This document shows, in pieces, positions 5,383-9,908 of a stretch of 9,908 nt of DNA. Source of the DNA: Deltaproteobacteria bacterium (GTDB lineage: Bacteria; Desulfobacterota; Binatia; Binatales; Binataceae). The stretch covers positions 1 through 9,908 of the forward strand of contig JAJYMR010000180.1 in assembly GCA_021786815.1 (NCBI GenBank), read 5' to 3'. The first letter of the stretch is position 1. The number at the start of each line of letters is the position of its first letter. Position numbers and translations under genes: made by a program. The notes under the pieces were generated by a model. That model ran no database searches and was not told the DNA's origin. It saw only the letters and a list, made by a program, of their open reading frames with translations.

Positions 5383-6588
5383 GTGGATACAATCTTCCGC
5401 GAATATCGACCCTCCGACGCCGAGCGCTCCGACCGCTCCGCGGGCGACCGCCTGCGCCATCGCCAGAAGGTCCGCGAGTCCATCCGCGAAAATATCGCGG
5501 ACATCATCGCCGAGGAGTCCATTATCGGCAAGGACCGCGATCGCGTAATCAAGGTCCCCCTGCGCGGAATCAAGGAGTACCGCTTCGTCTTTGGCGACAA
5601 TGCCGCGGGCGCGGGCCAGGGCGAAGGCGAGACCCAGGAAGGCCAGGTCGTAGGCAAGGCGGGACAGCAGCCCGGCAAGGGCGATGACATGGCCGGCGAC
5701 CGCCCCGGCGTTGACTACTACGAAACCGAAGTCACGCTCGAGGAATTGATCGAAATCATGTTCGAGGACCTCGAGCTGCCAAACCTCGAGCGCCGCGCAC
5801 TGCGCGAGGTCATCTCAGAGCGCTCCAGCAGGCGTAAAGGCTACCGGCACGTGGGAATCCGCGTGCGCCTGGACAAGCGGCGCACCGCCAAGCAGCGGGT
5901 GATGAGGATGCTCGCGAGTGGACGGGGCCCAAGGCAGATGGCCGAAGCGGCAGCGCTCGAAGGCAACGTCGCCGACGAGCGCCGTTTTCCGTTCCACAAG
6001 GACGACCTTCGCTACAAGCATATCGAGATCGACACGCGCGAGGAGTCCAACGCCGTCGTCATCTGCGTTATGGACACGTCGGGCTCGATGGACACGATGA
6101 AGAAGTACCTGGCGCGAAGCTTCTTCTTCCTGCTCTACCAGTTCGTCTCCACCCGCTACCGCAACGTCGAGATCGTCTTCATCGCGCATCACACCGAAGC
6201 GCGCGAGGTGACCGAGGAAGAGTTCTTCCACAAAGGCGAGTCGGGCGGCACCTTCATCTCGTCGGGCTATCAGAAGGCGCTCGAAATAATCGCCGAGCGC
6301 TACCATCCCTCGCTCTGGAACGTCTATGCGTTCCATTGCTCGGACGGCGACAACTTCGAATCCGACAATCCCGCGGCGCTCAAGGCGGCCGAGGAGCTTG
6401 CCAAGCTCTGCAACCTGTTCGGATACGGCGAAATCAAGCCGCTCGGGTCGCGCTACTACGAATCCTCGATGCTGAACGTGTTCAGGCGAATCCAGAGCCC
6501 GAACTTTCATACTGTGCTTATCGAGCGCAAGGAGGACATCTGGCCGTCGTTCAAGGCGTTCCTGGCCAAGGAGCGCGTGCAGGAGTAA
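5383..6588 (+). CDS. yeaH: YeaH/YhbH family protein (UPF0229/DUF444), VWA-like
   Basis: This 401-residue member of the YeaH/YhbH (DUF444) family is close to E. coli YeaH (427). The N-terminal region is charged and helical (RHRQKVRESIRENIADIIAEESII), then comes a Gly/Gln/Glu-rich linker at about 66-105, then LEELIEIMFEDLELPNLE. A VWA-like domain follows, with the MIDAS motif DTSGS at 231-235 and nearby ARSFFFLLYQFV, FIAHHTEAREVTEEEFF and FHCSDGDNFESD. Such domains bind divalent metal and mediate protein contacts. The protein is cytoplasmic, and its partner is probably PrkA, with which it is co-transcribed in many bacteria. The GTG at 5383 is the only early start, because an in-frame TAG precedes it at 5374-5376; the ribosome site is weak (AAGG at 5368-5371). 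It is separated from prkA by the hypothetical gene and the GIY-YIG element, and spoVR follows after 45 bp. Confidence 0.95.
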   Translation: MDTIFREYRPSDAERSDRSAGDRLRHRQKVRESIRENIADIIAEESIIGKDRDRVIKVPLRGIKEYRFVFGDNAAGAGQGEGETQEGQVVGKAGQQPGKGDDMAGDRPGVDYYETEVTLEELIEIMFEDLELPNLERRALREVISERSSRRKGYRHVGIRVRLDKRRTAKQRVMRMLASGRGPRQMAEAAALEGNVADERRFPFHKDDLRYKHIEIDTREESNAVVICVMDTSGSMDTMKKYLARSFFFLLYQFVSTRYRNVEIVFIAHHTEAREVTEEEFFHKGESGGTFISSGYQKALEIIAERYHPSLWNVYAFHCSDGDNFESDNPAALKAAEELAKLCNLFGYGEIKPLGSRYYESSMLNVFRRIQSPNFHTVLIERKEDIWPSFKAFLAKERVQE

Positions 6589-6633
6589 GCGAGGGACGCC
6601 CGGAGAACTGAGGGATACACAGGGAAACGTCGG

Positions 6634-8064
6634 ATGCCGAAGTACGAGATCAAAGACCTCGTCGAGTGGGACAAGCGGATTCGGGAAAAGGCCAAGGAGT
6701 TCGGCCTTGACTGCTTCCCGCAGGAGTTCGAGATCTGCGACCACTCCCAGATGCTCGGGTACATGGCGTACTCGGGGATGCCGTCGCATTATCCGCACTG
6801 GTCGTACGGAAAGTCGTACGAGAAGCTGAAGACGCTTTACGATCACGGCGTAAGCGGGCTTCCCTACGAGATGGTGATCAACTCGAATCCCGCGATCGCC
6901 TACCTGATGCGCGACAATACGCTGCTGCTGCAGGTCCTGACGATCGCGCACGTTTACGGGCACAACGACTTCTTCAAAAACAACTTCACCTACCGGACCA
7001 CGCGCGCGGGACTCACGATCGAGACCTTCAAGGCCCATGCGATGCGCGTGCGCCGTTATATCGAGGACCCATCGATCGGGCTCGAGAAGATCGAACGCGT
7101 CCTGGACGCCGCGCACGCGCTCGAATGGCAGTGCCGGCGAAACCTCGCGATCCGTAAAATCGACCGCAAGGAGCAAATCGATCGCGCGGTCGAGGCGGCG
7201 CGTCCGCCCGAGGACCCGTTCAAGAAGATTCACGCCCGGCCCGAGTACAAGGAACCCGATCTTCACAAGGTTCCGCTCGAACCCGACGAGGACGTCCTGC
7301 TCTTCATCCGCGACCACAACCCCTATCTCGCCGAGTGGGAAAAGGATCTCCTGACCATCGTGGACGAGGAAGCCAAGTACTTCCTGCCGATGATGGAGAC
7401 CAAGATCATGAACGAGGGATGGGCCAGCTACTGGCACCATCGGATCCTCGAATCGCTCGACCTCGACCAGGGACTCCATCTCGAATTCATCGTCCGCCAC
7501 AACCAGGTCGTCCGCCCGATCCCGGGGCAGATAAACCCCTACCATCTCGGCTTCAAGCTCTGGCAGGACATCCATCGGCGATGGACCAATCCGACGCGCG
7601 AGGAGATCGAGCGCGACGGTCCGCCCAACAAGTCGGGTGAGGAAAAGATTTTCGAGGTGCGCGAGGTCGAACGCGACGCGTCCTTCATCCGCCGCTATCT
7701 GACCGAGGAACTGATGCGCGAGATGGATCTGTTCGAGTACGAGCAGCGCGGCGACGAATACGTCGTGAGCAAGGTCTCGGACGAGGACGGATGGCGCAAA
7801 GTCAAGGAAACCCTCATCAAGAGCGTCGGCGCCAACTCCATGCCGATCATCAAGGTCGAGGACGCGGATTTCGGCCAGAGCCGCACCCTGTATCTCAAGC
7901 ATCAGCACGACGGCCGCGACCTGCATCTGGAGTACGCTGAAAAAACCATGTCCTACCTGCAGCGGCTCTGGGGACGTGAGGTCGTGCTCGAAACGTCGCT
8001 CGACGGCAAGCGGTCATTGTTGTGCTCGAATGACCGCGGTTTCTCGGTCCGCACCCTCAGGTGA
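6634..8064 (+). CDS. spoVR: SpoVR family protein (YcgB-like)
   Basis: This 476-residue protein has the usual SpoVR length (B. subtilis 468, E. coli YcgB 510). SpoVR was first found as a spore-cortex formation gene; related proteins occur in non-sporulating bacteria together with PrkA and YeaH, and the biochemistry is unsettled. Family hallmarks are FEICDHSQMLGYMAYSGMP, PHWSYGKSYE, INSNPAIAYLMRDNT, then HVYGHNDFFKNN (H106, H110, D112) and MNEGWASYWHH (259-269); the last two supply histidines and acids that could bind a metal. NPYHLGFKLWQDI follows. The protein is soluble, without signal peptide or membrane segment. The ATG at 6634 has AGGGAA (6621-6626) seven bases upstream. It follows yeaH by 45 bp and almost certainly shares its transcript. 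A GTGA overlap at its 3' end offers a start for a small downstream ORF. Confidence 0.95.
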   Translation: MPKYEIKDLVEWDKRIREKAKEFGLDCFPQEFEICDHSQMLGYMAYSGMPSHYPHWSYGKSYEKLKTLYDHGVSGLPYEMVINSNPAIAYLMRDNTLLLQVLTIAHVYGHNDFFKNNFTYRTTRAGLTIETFKAHAMRVRRYIEDPSIGLEKIERVLDAAHALEWQCRRNLAIRKIDRKEQIDRAVEAARPPEDPFKKIHARPEYKEPDLHKVPLEPDEDVLLFIRDHNPYLAEWEKDLLTIVDEEAKYFLPMMETKIMNEGWASYWHHRILESLDLDQGLHLEFIVRHNQVVRPIPGQINPYHLGFKLWQDIHRRWTNPTREEIERDGPPNKSGEEKIFEVREVERDASFIRRYLTEELMREMDLFEYEQRGDEYVVSKVSDEDGWRKVKETLIKSVGANSMPIIKVEDADFGQSRTLYLKHQHDGRDLHLEYAEKTMSYLQRLWGREVVLETSLDGKRSLLCSNDRGFSVRTLR

Positions 8065-8204
8065 AAATCGAAACCGCCATCCCTGACGCAAGCCTCACGA
8101 CCTTCGGCGAGGGCCTGCGACAGGGAATGGCGCGTCCGTTTCCGCGCCTGCGCGGGGCGCCGGCAATCGGCGCCAGCGGCGGGCGCGCGCTTCTTCGCCC
8201 ATAA
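8061..8204 (+). CDS. Possible 47-residue protein overlapping spoVR
   Basis: A GTG at 8061 overlaps the spoVR stop in the sequence GTGA, the arrangement used for translational coupling, and opens a 47-codon frame ending with TAA at 8202-8204, five bases before the aminotransferase ATG. The product would be basic, rich in Arg, Gly, Ala and Pro (ending ASGGRALLRP), with no membrane segment or motif that I recognise. It fills a gap that is otherwise empty. Against it: the composition looks like random GC-rich sequence and there is no independent ribosome site. It may instead serve only to carry ribosomes to the aminotransferase start. Confidence 0.25.
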   Translation: MKIETAIPDASLTTFGEGLRQGMARPFPRLRGAPAIGASGGRALLRP

Positions 8205-8209
8205 GAGCC

Positions 8210-9535
8210 ATGGACTTCGGAGAAAAGTTCGAACGCGGTCTTCGCCTCATGATGGAAGCGATAACCGAGGCCGAATCCAACGGGCGCGCCCCGCTCGATA
8301 CGGTCGGGATGCGGGCCGAGCTTGCGGAACTGGCCCGCCTGCGCGGACGTCCGGCCTTCTATCCCTACCTTGGCTCGGGACTCGGCTGCGGAGCGCGCGC
8401 GATGATGGCGGACGGCAGGTGGGTCCTGGACTTCGCGCTCGGCATCGGCGTCCATTTCTTCGGCCATGGAAACCTGGATCTGGTCGAGACGGCGATTCGC
8501 GCCGCCGCGTCGGACCTCGTGACACAGGGAAACCTGCTCTTCAACCGCGAGTACCACGCGTTGATGAAGACGCTGCTCGAACACGCGCCGCGCGGGATGG
8601 AGCGATGCTGGCTTTCGCTCTCGGGCGCGGACGCCAACGAGAACGCGCTCAAGCTCATCCGCCAGAAGCGCGACGGACGCCCCGGCGTGATTGCGTTTCG
8701 CCATTGCTTCCACGGGCGAACGACGGCGATGGCCGAAATAACCGACCGTCCCGATTACAGGCTTGGGCAGCCCGCAACCTTTCCCGTCGAATACGTGCCG
8801 TTTTACGACCGAAGCGATCCCGACTCGTCGGCGAAATCGCTGGCCGCACTTCGCGACGTAATCCGCCGAAGCGGCGACCGCGTCGCGACGCTCATCGTCG
8901 AGCTTGTGCAGGGCGAGGCCGGTTTCGTCACCGCGCCGCGCGAGTTCTTCGCGCCGATGTTCGAGGAATGCCGCCGCGCGGGAATCGTTGTGTGGGCTGA
9001 CGAGATACAGACCTTCGCGCGCACCGGAGAGCTTTTTGCGACTGATCTCCTCAATCTCGCCGACTATATCGACGTCATAACGGTCGCGAAGGTCCTGCAG
9101 GGAAGCGCGATCCTTTATAGAAAGGACTTCACGCCCGACCCGGGCCTCATCTCGGGCACGTTCTCGGGTGTGACGGTCGCGATGGCGGTCGGAAGGCGGA
9201 TTATCGAGAAACTGGCCGGCGAGGGATATTTCGGCCCGGACGGACGGATAAAACGCCTCGAACGGCTCGCGCGTAATCATATCGAGCGCCTTTCGCGGGA
9301 ACATCCGGGCAAAATCTCGCACGTGGACGGAATCGGCGCGATGCTCGCGTTCCGGATGGGCGACGGCTCATTGGAGAAGACGCGGGCGTTTATCCGGCGA
9401 TGCTTCGATGCGGGACTCGCGCTTTACTACGGCGGCCATGAACCGGCGTGCATCCGGCTCTTCCTGCCGGCCGGATGCCTCACGGAAGACGAACTCGACG
9501 ACGCCTTCGGCATCCTTTCAAAATGCCTTGAATAA
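8210..9535 (+). CDS. Class III PLP-dependent aminotransferase
   Basis: This 441-residue protein has the features of class III (ornithine/acetylornithine/GABA-type) aminotransferases, which move an amino group, usually from an omega-amine, to a 2-oxo acid in the cytoplasm. Visible are the substrate loop GSGLGCGARAMMADGRWVLDF (starting at about 55), the phosphate-binding SGADANENALKL (138-149), CFHGRT (166-171), the E231-Q234 pair in ELVQGEAGF, WADEIQTFARTGELF (262-276, cofactor-binding D264) and VAKVLQG, where K294 would form the Schiff base. GTFSG (316-320) replaces the common STFGGN. The bases after the lysine (KVLQGSAILYRKD) differ from the frequent KGLGGG, so the substrate cannot be named. 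ATG 8210 is the first start in a frame open from 8087; AAGAG (8203-8207) is rather close. Its position downstream of spoVR suggests the same operon. Confidence 0.9.
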   Translation: MDFGEKFERGLRLMMEAITEAESNGRAPLDTVGMRAELAELARLRGRPAFYPYLGSGLGCGARAMMADGRWVLDFALGIGVHFFGHGNLDLVETAIRAAASDLVTQGNLLFNREYHALMKTLLEHAPRGMERCWLSLSGADANENALKLIRQKRDGRPGVIAFRHCFHGRTTAMAEITDRPDYRLGQPATFPVEYVPFYDRSDPDSSAKSLAALRDVIRRSGDRVATLIVELVQGEAGFVTAPREFFAPMFEECRRAGIVVWADEIQTFARTGELFATDLLNLADYIDVITVAKVLQGSAILYRKDFTPDPGLISGTFSGVTVAMAVGRRIIEKLAGEGYFGPDGRIKRLERLARNHIERLSREHPGKISHVDGIGAMLAFRMGDGSLEKTRAFIRRCFDAGLALYYGGHEPACIRLFLPAGCLTEDELDDAFGILSKCLE

Positions 9536-9585
9536 TCGCGCGCCGGCGTCTTCCATCGTGAAAAAGGTCGGCTCGTATATGAGAC

Positions 9586-9597
9586 CCGCTCGAGCGG
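9586..9597. repeat. 12-bp perfect palindrome CCGCTCGAGCGG
   Basis: A perfect 12-base palindrome in the gap after the aminotransferase gene. It could be an operator or a short hairpin, but no T-run follows and in a GC-rich region a single palindrome of this size may be chance. Confidence 0.3.
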
Positions 9598-9650
9598 AAG
9601 CTCGTTGCCCGGTCTACCCATTGTATTCTCCCACGCCTGGGTCCATCCTC

Positions 9651-9684
9651 TGTCATCCTGAGCGAAGCGAAGGATCTCATGCCA
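9651..9684 (+). repeat. Left arm of the miniature element
   Basis: It is the same as the arm at 4713-4746 except for paired changes: ATTCT becomes ATCCT (9655-9659) and AGAAT becomes AGGAT (9671-9675), which preserve the five-base-pair hairpin. The inner end CTCATGCCA is identical. Confidence 0.8.
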
Positions 9685-9695
9685 TCCAAAGGCCG

Positions 9696-9738
9696 GTGGA
9701 ATGAGATTCGTCGCTTCGCGGACTTCGCTCAGAATGAC
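9696..9738 (-). repeat. Right arm of the miniature element, with a 9-bp insertion
   Basis: It follows the arm at 5076-5109 except for GATTCG in place of GATTCT and a nine-base insertion that repeats the TTCGC core. It keeps the T/A pair, not the C/G pair, of the hairpin, so it does not match its own left partner perfectly. Confidence 0.75.
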
Positions 9739-9818
9739 CGGGGGAGCGGCTTGAGGGGGCGGATTTCCGACCTGCTGCGCTGGGGTTGGGCTGTGCGCTC
9801 CGATTTGTCAAAGTTTCA

Positions 9819-9908
9819 ATGATGGAACCGGAACAGGCACTTCCACTTTACGCAGAGTACCTCGCACTCGTTTACCATGAGGCGCGAAACGCGCGGCGGC
9901 TGATTCAG
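9819..9908 (+). CDS. Start of an unidentified gene, cut by the right window edge
   Basis: An open frame from ATG 9819 (or the next codon, ATG 9822) runs 30 codons to the window edge: MMEPEQALPLYAEYLALVYH, then EARNARRLIQ. The product begins as an amphipathic, charged helix without signal peptide. This is too short to assign a family. No good ribosome site precedes it; the upstream 80 bases are noncoding sequence next to the miniature element. It may be a real gene in the same direction as its neighbours, but coding status depends on sequence beyond the edge. Confidence 0.45.
   Translation, partial: MMEPEQALPLYAEYLALVYHEARNARRLIQ

Larger units (their letters stand above)
9651..9738 (+). mobile_element. 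Gene-less miniature relative of the GIY-YIG element
   Basis: The left end (9651-9684, TGTCATCCTGAG to CTCATGCCA) matches the left arm of the element at 4713, and the right end (9696-9738, GTGGAATGAGATTC to AGAATGAC) matches its right arm in the same orientation. Only 11 bases lie between them, including GGCCGG (9691-9696), which is also found just inside the left arm of the large element (4751-4756). This fits internal deletion of the nuclease gene. The right arm has nine extra bases (GGACTTCGC, near 9720-9728), a partial duplication of its own core. No target duplication is visible. It lies between the aminotransferase and the last ORF; the rest of this 283-bp gap shows no gene. Confidence 0.65.

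Noticed and set aside
5815..7926. Very long antisense open frame (703 codons) spanning yeaH and spoVR
   Set aside because: It crosses two real genes and the gap between them on the other strand. The product is low-complexity, rich in Leu, Val, Arg and Asp, typical of a shadow frame.
8057..9322. Antisense open frame (421 codons) opposite the aminotransferase
   Set aside because: The plus-strand protein carries all the class III aminotransferase motifs; the antisense frame has none and is a composition artefact.
4713..9738. CRISPR-like array from the repeated arms
   Set aside because: Only four arm copies in two inverted pairs, with no regular spacers and no cas genes; the pattern is that of inverted-repeat elements.

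Overview
This is a GC-rich bacterial chromosomal segment with tightly packed, mostly co-directional genes. The gene content is a PrkA kinase of the Bacillus/deltaproteobacterial type, YeaH/YhbH, SpoVR and a divergent acetyl-CoA synthetase. Together with the scattered GTCATTCTGAGCGAAGCG-type repeats, this suggests an uncultured soil or sediment bacterium of a deltaproteobacterial-like phylum (Desulfobacterota, Binatota or similar). That placement is an inference, because no rRNA or marker gene is present.

Layout. At 1-523, on the minus strand, lies the 5' part of an acetyl-CoA synthetase gene that runs off the left edge. Diverging from it is a four-helix CopD-like membrane protein (675-1139), preceded by a good sigma70-like promoter. 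A metallo-beta-lactamase-fold hydrolase follows (stop at 2107). The main block is a stress/sporulation-associated cluster on the plus strand: prkA (2329-4266), an unrecognised 138-residue-class ORF (4280/4283-4696), yeaH/yhbH (5383-6588), spoVR/ycgB (6634-8064), a possible 47-residue overlapping ORF (8061-8204) and a class III aminotransferase (8210-9535). A new ORF starts at 9819 and runs off the right edge.

The most unusual structure lies between prkA and yeaH. A 398-bp unit (4713-5110) consists of a 107-residue GIY-YIG nuclease gene fitted almost exactly between two 35-bp inverted repeats, one base from the left arm and three from the right. A second element at 9651-9738 has the same two ends, the same orientation and the shared inner sequences but no gene, so it looks like an internally deleted, non-autonomous version. 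Its left-arm hairpin carries paired substitutions (ATTCT/AGAAT to ATCCT/AGGAT), so the structure of each arm appears to be conserved. Together they resemble a REP/MITE-like family that depends on a GIY-YIG nuclease, analogous in layout to RAYT-REP systems but with a different enzyme.

Working together: PrkA (AAA+ protein kinase), YeaH (VWA-like MIDAS protein) and SpoVR are repeatedly linked in bacteria and tied to stationary-phase, starvation or sporulation programmes. Here the group carries an extra aminotransferase and has been separated after prkA by the mobile unit. The gap before yeaH contains a perfect TATAAT box and a structured leader, which suggests that the downstream half has its own promoter.
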